54,940 nucleotides of DNA from Ruminococcus sp. (lineage in GTDB: Bacteria > Bacillota > Clostridia > Oscillospirales > Ruminococcaceae), in contig JAJQGO010000062.1 of assembly GCA_021200415.1 (NCBI GenBank), forward strand, positions 1 through 54,940, read 5' to 3'. Below are positions 1-10,600 of the stretch, piece by piece. Positions within the stretch are counted from its first letter, which is position 1, and each line of letters opens with the position of its first letter. The notes under the pieces are model-generated. The model was not told where the DNA came from and did not search any database. It saw nothing but the letters and a program-made list of their open reading frames with translations. The translations under genes and the position numbers were made by a program.

Positions 1-22
1 ATTAATTCAATGCCGGCTTTCG

Positions 23-42
23 CCCCTCTCTTTTGAGAGGGG
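23..42 (+). terminator. Hairpin, likely terminator of a gene left of the window
   Basis: An 8-bp perfect stem, CCCCTCTC with GAGAGGGG, closes a TTTT loop. The following tract (TTTGCTGTATATTTTG) is only moderately T-rich. It probably ends a gene lying to the left of the window. Confidence 0.5.
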
Positions 43-115
43 TTTGCTGTATATTTTGAACTCTTTCAAATATTACTCTTATATATGCCAAAGATATGAC
101 GTTAGGTGGTAAAAT

Positions 116-391
116 ATGGACTATTTACAGGATTTTGATTTGCAGATTTATATGTACGACGGAATGCTGACGGAAATGGGCAGAGGCTTCGCAGAGGAAA
201 ACTGCAACGATTATATTTGCAGATGCCTTGATACGGCGGATCTTTATCTGAAAAACGGCGGAAAAAAGATCAACCTCGTTAGAACTATAAACAAATACAT
301 CAATGCCTACGAGGACGAAAAGGATTGGCAGTATATCGACCTCGAGCTTGACTTTCTCCGCAAGCTGAGAGGGCTTGTGCATAAAATCTGA
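116..391 (+). CDS. Hypothetical protein, 91 aa
   Basis: I do not recognise this family. The ORF encodes a soluble, acidic, tyrosine-rich protein without a signal peptide or membrane segment; the second half (NKYINAYEDEKDW and onward) reads as amphipathic helix. The start ATG is supported by AGGTGG 6 nt upstream. It lies alone between a terminator hairpin on its left and the pdxST operon about 95 nt to its right, on the same strand. Real coding is likely from its start context and codon use, but no function can be given. An antisense ORF over nearly the same span has no ribosome site and is taken as a shadow. Confidence 0.6.
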   Translation: MDYLQDFDLQIYMYDGMLTEMGRGFAEENCNDYICRCLDTADLYLKNGGKKINLVRTINKYINAYEDEKDWQYIDLELDFLRKLRGLVHKI

Positions 392-418
392 CCTTGTTAA
401 AAACTCTAAAACTGAACA

Positions 419-447
419 TTGAGAAATAGTCAGTTCGGTGGTATCAT
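419..447 (+). promoter_or_regulatory. Possible promoter of pdxST
   Basis: TTGAGA (419-424) and TATCAT (442-447) are separated by 17 nt, 40 nt before the pdxS start. Each box departs from the sigma-A consensus, so this is only a fair match. Confidence 0.35.
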
Positions 448-486
448 ATACTTATACTTTGTATTTTATTGAAAAGAGGAATTTTT

Positions 487-1362
487 ATGGAAAATAATCG
501 TTATCAGCTGAATAAAGAGCTTGCCCAGATGCTTAAGGGCGGCGTAATCATGGACGTTACAACGCCCGAACAGGCTAAAATTGCCGAGGAGGCTGGCGCT
601 TGCGCAGTTATGGCTCTCGAGAGAATCCCCGCTGACATCCGCGCGGCAGGCGGCGTTTCGAGAATGAGCGACCCAAAAATGATTAAGGGCATTCAGGATG
701 CCGTTTCAATCCCCGTTATGGCTAAGTGCAGAATCGGCCACTTCGCTGAGGCACAGATTCTTCAGGCAATCGAAATCGACTACATCGACGAGAGCGAGGT
801 TCTCTCACCTGCCGACGACAAGTACCACATCAACAAGAGAAAGTTCGACGTTCCTTTCGTCTGCGGCGCAAAGGATCTCGGCGAGGCGCTCCGCAGAATC
901 AATGAGGGAGCTTCCATGATTCGTACAAAGGGCGAACCCGGCACGGGCGACATCGTTCAGGCTGTCCGCCACATGAGAATGATGAATTCCGAAATCAGAA
1001 GAATCCAGTCAATGGATGAGGACGAGCTTTTCGATACGGCTAAGCAGCTTCAGGTTCCCTACGATCTGGTGCTTTACGTTCACGAGAACGGCAGAATCCC
1101 TGTTGTAAACTTTGCTGCCGGCGGCGTTGCAACTCCTGCTGATGCGGCACTTATGATGCAGCTTGGGGCAGAGGGCGTTTTCGTTGGCTCAGGCATTTTC
1201 AAGTCGGGCAACCCCGCTAAGCGCGCACAGGCTATTGTTAAAGCTGTTACAAATTACAACGACTACAAAATGCTTGCAGAGCTTTCGGAGGATCTCGGCG
1301 AGGCAATGGTCGGAATCAACGAGGACGAAATCGAGCTTCTCATGGCTGAAAGAGGTAAATAA
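487..1362 (+). CDS. pdxS: Pyridoxal 5'-phosphate synthase subunit PdxS
   Basis: PdxS makes pyridoxal 5'-phosphate from ribose 5-phosphate, glyceraldehyde 3-phosphate and ammonia supplied by PdxT; it is a cytosolic TIM-barrel subunit of a 12+12 complex. The 291-residue length matches the family. Family landmarks are present: GGVIMDVT with the catalytic Asp, VMAKCRIGH and [12 protein letters not shown] with the active-site lysines, and the glycine-rich [13 protein letters not shown] and GVFVGSGIF phosphate-binding segments. ATG 487 is chosen over an upstream TTG at 469 because AGAGGA lies just before it and the product then starts [15 protein letters not shown], the usual length. The stop overlaps the pdxT start (TAATG), so the two are translationally coupled. 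Confidence 0.97.
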   Translation: MENNRYQLNKELAQMLKGGVIMDVTTPEQAKIAEEAGACAVMALERIPADIRAAGGVSRMSDPKMIKGIQDAVSIPVMAKCRIGHFAEAQILQAIEIDYIDESEVLSPADDKYHINKRKFDVPFVCGAKDLGEALRRINEGASMIRTKGEPGTGDIVQAVRHMRMMNSEIRRIQSMDEDELFDTAKQLQVPYDLVLYVHENGRIPVVNFAAGGVATPADAALMMQLGAEGVFVGSGIFKSGNPAKRAQAIVKAVTNYNDYKMLAELSEDLGEAMVGINEDEIELLMAERGK

Positions 1363-1925
1363 TGAGAATCGGTGTGCTTGCCTTGCAGGGTGCTTTTGCC
1401 GAGCATATTGCCATGCTTGAGAGGTGCGGTGCGGAGGCTTTTGAAATCCGACAGAAAAAGGATCTCGACCGGAATTTTGACGGAATCGTTATCCCCGGCG
1501 GCGAAAGCACGGTTATGGGAAAGCTCCTGAACGAGCTTGACCTCTCGGAGAAAATTACGTCCCTTATTCGTCAGGGAATGCCCGTGCTTGGAACGTGCGC
1601 GGGACTTATCGTTCTCGCAAATGAGATTGTGGGCGGCGAAGCTCCCCACATCGGCACGATGAATATTGCCGCAAAAAGAAATGCCTACGGACGGCAGCTC
1701 GGCAGCTTCAATGCCGAGGGGGAATTCAAGGGCATCGGCGTTATCCCCATGACCTTCATCAGAGCGCCCTACATCGAGAGAGTCGGCGAGGGTGCTGAGG
1801 CTCTTGCAAGCGTTGACGGAAAGATAGTTGCCGCACGTCAGGATAATCAGCTTGTAACGGCTTTTCATCCGGAGCTTACGGGGGATCTGAGAGTTCACGA
1901 GTATTTCCTGAGTATGATTAAATAA
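1362..1925 (+). CDS. pdxT: Glutaminase subunit of PLP synthase, PdxT
   Basis: PdxT is the class I glutamine amidotransferase that hydrolyses glutamine and channels ammonia to PdxS. The product begins [15 protein letters not shown], carries the oxyanion-strand PGGEST motif, the nucleophile Cys79 in GTCAGL, and the His169/Glu171 partners in AFHPEL, so the catalytic triad is complete. At 187 residues it is the usual length. Its ATG overlaps the pdxS stop codon by one base. A strong intrinsic terminator follows six nucleotides after the stop, so pdxS-pdxT is a two-gene operon. Confidence 0.97.
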   Translation: MRIGVLALQGAFAEHIAMLERCGAEAFEIRQKKDLDRNFDGIVIPGGESTVMGKLLNELDLSEKITSLIRQGMPVLGTCAGLIVLANEIVGGEAPHIGTMNIAAKRNAYGRQLGSFNAEGEFKGIGVIPMTFIRAPYIERVGEGAEALASVDGKIVAARQDNQLVTAFHPELTGDLRVHEYFLSMIK

Positions 1926-1930
1926 ATTTG

Positions 1931-1965
1931 AGCCTGTGAGGTTTTTCTCACAGGCTTTTCTTTTT
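1931..1965 (+). terminator. Intrinsic terminator of pdxST
   Basis: AGCCTGTGAG pairs perfectly with CTCACAGGCT around a GTTTTT loop, followed by TTTTCTTTTT. The 10-bp stem and T tract are a textbook factor-independent terminator. Confidence 0.92.
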
Positions 1966-1980
1966 GTGTATAGACGCAGA

Positions 1981-2007
1981 AACGGTCAGACATTACATCT
2001 GACCGTT
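1981..2007 (-). terminator. Perfect 10-bp hairpin after the Cthe_2159-like gene
   Basis: AACGGTCAGA and TCTGACCGTT form a perfect stem around CATTACA, 53 nt past the stop of the minus-strand gene at 2061. On the minus strand the tail is only TTTCTG, so termination would be weak. Confidence 0.45.
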
Positions 2008-2060
2008 CCTGCTGTAGGGTGGTTTATATGAAAATTAGAAGCCGGCAATAAATAAATATA

Positions 2061-4187
2061 TTATAAGATAGTTTCCGAATTGTTGGAGCTGTCTGAATTG
2101 TTGAAGCCGTCGGAGGGCATATCGCCGCCGCCGAAGTCGCCGCCCGGCATATCGTCCGGAACATCATCTGGAATATCGCTGCTGTCGGAGCCGTCAGTGC
2201 TGTTGGTGAAGCCGCCGCGACCACCGCCGTCCATGTTGCCTCTGCCCATGTCGCCGCCCATATCGCCGCCGCCCATGCCGCCGCTCATCATATTTCCTGA
2301 GCCTGCGTAGGTGACAGTTGAATCGGTTGTAAGGCTGGTGTATTCTGTTCCGTCATCGTTGTAGCCGCCGACAACATAGAGTCCGTATTTTTCCTCTTCG
2401 GAGGAGGTTCCGCCTACATATAAAGTATAGGTTTCGCCGCTTTCAATGTCGGGTGAGCTGATAACGATGTGACTGAAGGTTTTTGCGGGAGCGAAGCTGA
2501 CAATTTCCGTGCCGTCCTCGGCGCAGAGAGTTATGAGTGTATCCGATGAATAGGTCTGATTGAAGCCTGCCGAAATGCAGTTCTGAGTTGAGGAGCTTCC
2601 GGGAGATTCAGCCATACCTGAGCTGCCTGCCGCAAGGAGAAGTCCGCCGGTAACTACGATTTCGTTTTCGCCGTCAAGTGCGCCGTTCGAGCTGTCCTCA
2701 GGACCGTTTACAATGATAGTTCCGCCGCTGATTGTCATATCGCCGTTTGAATCAAGTCCATCGCCCGCAGCGTCAACATAGACAACGCCGCCGCTGATAT
2801 TAAGCGCAACATTGCTTGCGGATGCGCCCATGCCGCCCTGTGTAGAGCCGTCACTTGCGTTGAAACCGTCGTCAGAGGATGTCAGCTCGATTGTGCCGCC
2901 GTTTATATTGATTATGGCAGCCTCGATACCCTCGTAGGATTCGGTAATCGTAACCGTGCCGTCACTGATGTTGATTTGTGAATCCGCATGAATGCCGTCG
3001 TCACCTGCGCAGAGCGTGAGTGTTCCGCCGGTTATTGTGACCTGACTGTTCGAGTGAAGCGTGTCGTCTGCCGAATCTATAGTAAACGTGCCGCCGCTGA
3101 TGTCAATGGTGGTACCACCCTTGATGCCCTTTGTGCTGACGGTTGTATCATCAGATGAATCAGAGTAATCATAGGAATAGCCCTGACTGAAGCCGCCGCG
3201 ACCGCCGCCGCCCATTTCGCCGAAGTCGGATTCGCTGTGAGTACCTGCATTGCTGCTGCCGCCGCCTGCCGTAATGTTAAATGTGCCACCGACTGCGATA
3301 AAATCAGTTTCAGCCTGAATGCCGTCCTCCTGAGCGTCAATGTTTAATGTTCCGCCCTCAATGTAGACGTAGCCAAGGGAGGTATCCTCAGTGTTGCTGG
3401 ATTTCACGCCGTCGCCGCCCGCTGTGATGTTGAGCGTTCCGCCGCAGATTGCAACATAATCCTTGCCCTTGATGCCGTTTCCAACGGAGTCAACATTGAT
3501 AGTGCCGTTAGTGATAACAACATCGTCCTTGCTTGTGATGCCCTCGTTGTAGAGAGCGTTAACGTTGAGAGTTCCCGAGCCGTTGATGGTCAGGCTGTCT
3601 GTGCTGAAAATTACAGCATCAGGTTCATTGCTCTCCTCGTTTTCGTAAACGTAGGAATCATTATCCGTCAGGGTATTTTCAGAACCCTCCGCAAGCGTGA
3701 TAAATGTTTTCTTTGCGTTTGCTATATAAATAGGTGCTGATGTGCTGCATGAGATGTTAGCGTTGTCAAGAACCAGCTGGATTTTGCCTTCTGAATTAAC
3801 TATAATCTGTCCATCATCCAGAGTTCCGCTTATAACGTAAACTCCCTCATCTGTGATAGTGATTGCCGAGCCGTCAAATGAAGCTCCGCTGCCGTCGATG
3901 TTGACACTGTCGCCGTTCATGGTAATTGTTGCCATGACCGAATCATATGACGGGTCGAGATCTCTGTTGGAGAAAAGGTCGGTTGCCGAAACTGCAACAG
4001 CGCTTTCATCGGAAAGAATTTCCGTGCTGCCGCTTGTTTCGGAATCCGTAGTTTCCGCGGAGAGCGTATCGGATTCAGATGATGTTGAGCTTGAGTCTGA
4101 GCTTTGTGAAGCTCCGCAGCCTGTTACGAATAGAGAAAGTGTAAGAGCCGTACTGAGCAATCCCATAAATTTCTTATTGTTTTTCAT
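2061..4187 (-). CDS. Carbohydrate-binding beta-helix lipoprotein, Cthe_2159-like
   Basis: The 708-residue product starts with a lipoprotein signal (lipobox FVTGCG, lipidated Cys about residue 24), then a Ser/Thr/Glu-rich spacer. From about residue 85 come many short repeats of the type INISDGTVTITES, each with Gly-Gly-Thr turns, as expected of a right-handed beta-helix; the segment GVYVISGTLDDGQIIVNSEG is typical of the carbohydrate-binding family named after Clostridium thermocellum Cthe_2159, known for calcium, cellulose and pectate binding. The C-terminus is a Gly/Met/Asp-rich low-complexity tail. It is divergent from the giant adhesin gene across 0.4 kb. I infer an envelope protein that binds plant polysaccharide; catalytic activity is not evident. 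The family call is firm, the ligand is not. Confidence 0.85.
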   Translation of the reverse strand: MKNNKKFMGLLSTALTLSLFVTGCGASQSSDSSSTSSESDTLSAETTDSETSGSTEILSDESAVAVSATDLFSNRDLDPSYDSVMATITMNGDSVNIDGSGASFDGSAITITDEGVYVISGTLDDGQIIVNSEGKIQLVLDNANISCSTSAPIYIANAKKTFITLAEGSENTLTDNDSYVYENEESNEPDAVIFSTDSLTINGSGTLNVNALYNEGITSKDDVVITNGTINVDSVGNGIKGKDYVAICGGTLNITAGGDGVKSSNTEDTSLGYVYIEGGTLNIDAQEDGIQAETDFIAVGGTFNITAGGGSSNAGTHSESDFGEMGGGGRGGFSQGYSYDYSDSSDDTTVSTKGIKGGTTIDISGGTFTIDSADDTLHSNSQVTITGGTLTLCAGDDGIHADSQINISDGTVTITESYEGIEAAIININGGTIELTSSDDGFNASDGSTQGGMGASASNVALNISGGVVYVDAAGDGLDSNGDMTISGGTIIVNGPEDSSNGALDGENEIVVTGGLLLAAGSSGMAESPGSSSTQNCISAGFNQTYSSDTLITLCAEDGTEIVSFAPAKTFSHIVISSPDIESGETYTLYVGGTSSEEEKYGLYVVGGYNDDGTEYTSLTTDSTVTYAGSGNMMSGGMGGGDMGGDMGRGNMDGGGRGGFTNSTDGSDSSDIPDDVPDDMPGGDFGGGDMPSDGFNNSDSSNNSETIL

Positions 4188-4606
4188 ATAAAAATCACCA
4201 CTTTTTTATTGTTCCCAATTCCATATCTCTTTTCTCTATGATTGCATTATAGACCCCGATTATGTAAATTGTGTGAAATATTCTTGAAAGAGACGAAAAA
4301 AGCTGTTCATTGTTAAGTGACAGCGAGTAAAATGCAGAGATTTATGCTATTTAGGTAAATATATCGTTAAATCAGCGTAAAGCCACAAATCAAAAGTTCA
4401 GATAGTGCAAAAAATACCGCAATATTTTACAGGAATTGTAGAAACTGCACAAATAAGTGCCTGATTTTTCTAAATACAAATTTTCGTAATCTATTGCAAT
4501 TCTATGAATTTTGTGTTATCATATACTATATAAAATCACCCCAAATTATGGACAAATAACGAGGGGCGGTAATTTATAAATTCATTTCAAAGAAAGGATG
4601 AAAGCG
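4188..4606. promoter_or_regulatory. Divergent intergenic region between two surface genes
   Basis: This AT-rich stretch must hold promoters for both neighbours. On the minus strand a TATAAT box (4251-4246) lies about 60 nt before the lipoprotein start, without a clear -35. On the plus strand TATACT (4522-4527) is a possible -10. The sequence GAAACTGCACAAATA at 4441-4455 recurs upstream of the capA-like gene (51111-51125). No ORF was found. Confidence 0.5.
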
Positions 4607-7600
4607 ATGAAAAAATCGATCGGGAAAAGGCTTATAAGCGGCTTGACCTCAGCCCTGATAGCCATATCCTATATAGTACCAACGGGTTCGTTGTTTAGCT
4701 CCTTTGCGGACTATGCCAGCGACGGCGTTGAAATTGTAACGGACGATGCCGCGAAGGTTGAACTCCTCGTGGGCAATAACTCCGATATTGCGGGTGCAAC
4801 CGTAAGCGAGACAATCAAAAATGCGCAGGCAACCTATTTGCTTGGTATCGCGAGCCAGTTCGGTGTATTTCTGGAGGGCGATTTCAGCGATAGCGGATCA
4901 GACGTAGAAAGCCGACTTGCTGTTGGCGGCGGCGCTAATCTGTCCACGTCACTCGGCTACGACTTTGAAATCGGCAACGGCGACTACATTACAAAATATA
5001 GTCTTGAGTATCTTTTGAATAACAGTGGATTTGCTCATGCTATTATTCAGGGAGGTCCTGTTCGAAGACTTGCAACAAAGAGTTGGGACGATGATAATAA
5101 AATATTGTATTTAAAGCTTGACGGAAGTTGGGGAATCCTTGACAAAACATTTGTTATTGGTTCAAGCGTTGATTTGTCTGACACTTCAACTAACTATGCC
5201 AATAACAATAACTCTCCTCAATTTGATACAAGCTATTTCAGAAAAACCGATGAGCCTTTGATTGACTTTGCAAGCGAATTTGAGTATCTTCGCAGCATAA
5301 GCGAAAAGCTCTCAACACAGCAGACAAGCGGAACAGAGGTCGTATTTTCCACTATTAAAACTACTGATTATGATACTTATTCAAGCTCAATTGTTGAAGT
5401 TTCCGCCCTTAGCGGAACGGGAAATGTAGCTCATCTTATTTATTCGGGCAGTGATTCCGCTACTGTTGTAAAGTTTAATCTGACAGCGGAGGAATGGGAA
5501 GCAATTGAAGACCATTGTAATGTCGTATCATTTGAGGGAATACCCGAGAACGCAAATATTATTATAAATGTTCCGGGTACGACAATCAGCTTCAGCTCGA
5601 TAAAAGACAGATACACATTTGTAAACAACAGACAGATAACACCGGGCGATGTTTCAGGCATGACCGGCACGACAAATTCTAATGTTCAAAATAATGACGA
5701 ACAGTGTGAACACATACTCTACAACTTCTATGAAGCAACAAGCGTTGCACTTAACAACAACTTCTCAGGTAACGTAATTGCTCCTAACGCAGACGTTACA
5801 GGCGAAAACAACGGACACCTTTCAGGCGCGCTTATTGCTAAATCGTTCAGCGGCAGCTTTGAGTTCGGCTACAGACCGTATCAGGGCTTGAAGGATCTCC
5901 TTGAGGTTGACACGGATTACACAATCAGCGTAAAGAAAACGGATTCAAGCGGCAACGCAATCGAAGGCGCAGTTATTGGACTGTACACGGTTGACGATAG
6001 CGGCGTGGAAACCTTGGTTGAAACGGTTAAATCGGCTGTTGACGACGCCAGCACAACAGAGGACGAATCTGTCGTAACATTCAACATCGAGCCTGAGGAC
6101 GGCACGACAAAATATGTTGTCAAGGAGGTTTCGGCTCCGGAGGGATATGAAATCACGGACGAAGCCTACTACTTCACCTTGACTCTCAGCGACACGAAAA
6201 CACAGACAGTCACCTATAATGGGGATGACGTTGATGTTGATTATAATGAAGACATTACAATGACTGTGTACGAAGACGAAACCTACGCAAACGTTGTTAC
6301 TACATTTACTTATTATCCCCACGCAATCGAATACAACTCATATGTTGTTGACGACGATGTTTATACATTTGAAGTTGATAGCGGCGTTGTTACAGTAAAA
6401 AAGAACGGCGAGGTGCTTAGCGCACTGCCGAGCGAGATGCAGCTTGTTGAGATGAAAGATGTTGATTATGATGATATATCCCATTATCTCGTAATTTGGG
6501 ATGGCGAGGTAGTCAACACAACGACAGATCTTAACAGTCAGCTTGGCACGGAATACAGCCTGTTCAGCTTCGAAAATGAAGAAGCTCTCGTAGTTAAAAA
6601 GGTTGACGCAGATACGGGAAATTCGCTCACAGGCGCGACAATTTCACTTACAAATGAAACGTACTCCGCAACCTATACCAACAGCGGCGGCGGCACAAGA
6701 AATTACACCTACACCTACTCAAGCAGCGAGGATGTGGACGAATGGGTATGGTCGGGTTCATCATCCGCCATTAACCTGAATAATCTCGATACCTTCAATG
6801 CCACAAGAGCCACCGGCGGCATGGGCGGCGGCAACACCACCTACACAATGACAAATGTGTACAGGTTCAGCGAAACGGATGCTCCCGACGGATATGAAAC
6901 CTCCGAGTATGATATAATCGTTGTAAGAGCGACTATTACATCGGGCAGTACAGGCTTCGGCGGAAATGCTACAACAGCCGATATGCTCTACTGGACGTAC
7001 GTTGACGCAGGTGCGGATGTTACTTCACTTCCCGTAACGTATGCCGGCAACGGCGTGTATAATGCTTCAAGCACGGCTGGCGAATGGAACAGCTTTGAAA
7101 TCGGCAGCGACGGTGACACGGTTTTCGCACGTACACTTGAAATTGAGGACGTTGAGATTTCAGGAGCAAAGCTTCAGGTTAAAAAGGTTGACTCCGATAC
7201 GGGTGATATAGTCAGCGGCGCAACAGTTGAACTGCGTGACGGCGATGGCAATCTCATACACGAATGGGACGATTTCAGCGGACTTTCAAGCGTTTCCGAT
7301 GTCGGATACCTTGAGCCGGGCAACTACTATCTTGTTGAAACGGCAGCTCCGAGCGGCTACAGCGATGATCTGGTGGGCGTGGAGCAGTGGTTCCATGTTA
7401 ATTCGGATTACACCGTAGAAGCTGGCAAGATAACACAGGTTGAGATTTCTGTTTACGGTACAAATCCTAATTGGCAAACAGGTGTAAATCAGCAGTATTA
7501 TGCAGTTGACGCAGACGGCAATACGATGGATCAGGATAACTATGATGGTTCAATTGGTATTGAAAATGTAGTATCAATTGTAGCTGTAGTTGATACAAGC

Positions 7601-10600
7601 GTTGCAAACTTCTATACAAATGTTGAGTCTTCCAATTACACAACAAGCACTAACGGAAATACATTCACAGTAACATTTACAAACCCGACTAATTTGTCAA
7701 AGTGTGAGTTCCAGAACTGGAGTTCAGGTCTTAATATTACATCTCTTGTAATAACAACCTCTGACGGAACAGAATATGTATATGGTTCGGCTTCAGGCTC
7801 GACAAGCTCATATACAATTGGACAGATTGCATGGAATCATGGCACTTTGGATTCGTTTACTATTTCAGAAATGATAGTCTACTATGCTGACGGAACTACA
7901 AAGACTCTTACAAATCTTGCAAATGAGTCAAGTACCAACGCATGGTGGCAGAATGTTGACATCTCTGAATTAACCTCGACGGATGATATTATTGGCATTA
8001 CCTTTACGATAGATGGCTACGGAACGGCAATTCTTAAAGTTCAGGACGAAAACTATGACGATATTAGCAGCTTCTGCCTCAATAACGTTTCAGCAGGCAC
8101 ATACACTGTCGGCACGACAGAAGTAGCTCAGACTGAGCCTGCAACCGGTTCTGAAGATGGCGACGACGATGACAACGTACTCGAGATTGGCGATGGAAAC
8201 GTTGTAGTTATCAGGCTCCCCAATGAGGCTGTGGTAACTTCGGAAATCACGATAAACAAGATTGACGTTTACGGCGATTTCGTAAGCGGAGCAACTCTTC
8301 AGCTGACAGGCAAGGACACAGCCGGCGATGATGTATCGTTCAATGATGTGACTATTAAAGTCGGCGATGGCAACCCCATTAACGGCTCAGGTACTACACT
8401 TGTATGGCAGTCAGGTTCAGAAGAGGTTACTATAAAGAATCTTCCTGACGGAGATTATACAATCAGCGAGATTTCAGCTCCTACAGGCTACGAAAAAGCA
8501 GATGATGATGTTACATTCACGATTTCGGGCGGCGAAGTTACGGTAATTGACGGAACTACGATTGCAGAGCCGGACAATACGGTTTCTGTTATAAATGAGT
8601 CGGTACTCTACATCTCGAAGTATGACGCAAGCGGAGCAACTGAGGTTGCAGGAGCAAAATTGAAGCTCAAGCTTGAAGATGACGGTAATGGCACTACACT
8701 TGAGCAGACAGAGGACGCTGATCTGAGCGATGATAAGATGTCTATCGAGTGGGAGTCAACCGATAAGGCAAAGGAAATCAAGAATCTCCCGGACGGAACG
8801 TATACCCTTGAGGAAACAGGCGGTCAGATTACGGTTGAACTGGGCGACGGCTCAACGGTTACATATGAGGTAATTGACGACACGCTCACATTCACGATAG
8901 AGGACGGTGTGATTACTTCTCTGACAGGCACGGCGGATGATCATGATGCCGATGCGACAGAGGGCTACTACTACGCAGTAACCGATTCAAACAGCATTGA
9001 TGTCTGCGATGTGACGGTTACTACGACAACTGAAACTACTACAGAAACCAGCACGGAAACAACAACCTCCGAAACAACCACCGAAACCTCCACATCTGAA
9101 ACAACCACATCGGCTTCAACCACAACAAGCACAACTACCTCCACAACCACAACGGAGAATACGACAACTACATCTACAACGACTACTACAAGTACAACGA
9201 CTACCACAACTACCACAAGTACAACGACTACCACAACTACCACAAGTACAACCACAACTACAGAAACAACTACAACAAGCACCACAACCACGACTACAGA
9301 AACAACTACAACAAGCACTACAACCACGACTACAACAACAAGCACAACTACCACCACAAGCACAACTACCACCACCGAAACAACCACCACTACCACGACC
9401 GTGACATTTGAAATTCGCAAGGTTGACGACAGCGGCGGATATGTCAGCGGAGCAACTCTCAGGCTGACAGGTACGGATTCAAATGGCGATATAGTCTTCG
9501 ACAGCAACACATCAGTTGATGCGGGCGATGGTACAGAGGTTAACCAGACGGGCGATGCGCTTGTATGGATTTCGGGTTCGGGAGCAGCTGTTATAACGAA
9601 TCTCCCTGACGGAACATATACCCTCCACGAGGATGCACCTCCGACAGGCTACGAATCCGCAGACGATATTATATTCACGGTTGCAAACGGCGTGATTACG
9701 GAGATTGGCGGAGTTGAGGTTACAGAATCGGACAACACGGTTACTATGATCGATGCTGAGATTGTAACTACAACGACTACCACAACAACAACCACGAGTA
9801 CGACAACTACCACGACCACGACAAGCACAACTACCTCCACAACTACAACGGAGGATACGACTACTACATCTACAACGACTACCACAAGTACAACGACAAC
9901 TACAACCACAACGACAACTACCACAAGTACAACGACTACCACAACTACAACAAGCACCACAACTACAACTACCACAAGCACAACGACTACTACCGAAACT
10001 ACAACTACTACCACCGAAACAACTACAACGACAACTGAAACTACTACGACAACAAGCACAACTACGACTACAACAACAACAACAACAACCACCGAAACCA
10101 CAACGACCACGACCACGACAACTCTTGCGACAGTTGAAATCTGCAAGCAGAACCTGAGAGGCGAAGAGCTTGACGGTGCAACGCTTACACTGAGCGGTGT
10201 TGATGAAAGCGGCGATGCAATCGTATTCGATATTCAGAGCATTGAAATCGGCGAGGGCGGTCAGATTCTCAACGCTTCCGGCGCAGAGCTTTCCTGGATT
10301 TCCGGCACTACGGGAACTATCATCAAGAACGTGGCAGACGGAACATATACCCTCCACGAGGTTGCAGCTCCTACAGGCTACGAGGTCACAACGGACGTTA
10401 CATTCAAGGTTGAAAACGGCGTCGTTACGGAAATTGACGGTGTCGCAGTTACAGATTCTGACAACACGGTTATTATGATCGATGATGAGATTGTAACTAC
10501 AACGACTACGACAACAACCACAACGACCACTACAACTACAACCACTACAACCTCCACAACTACAACGGAGGATACAACGACTACATCTACGACCACTACC

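Noticed and set aside
1263..1898. 211-residue ORF antisense to pdxT
   Set aside because: It is fully covered by the well-conserved pdxS and pdxT genes and has no resemblance to a known family.
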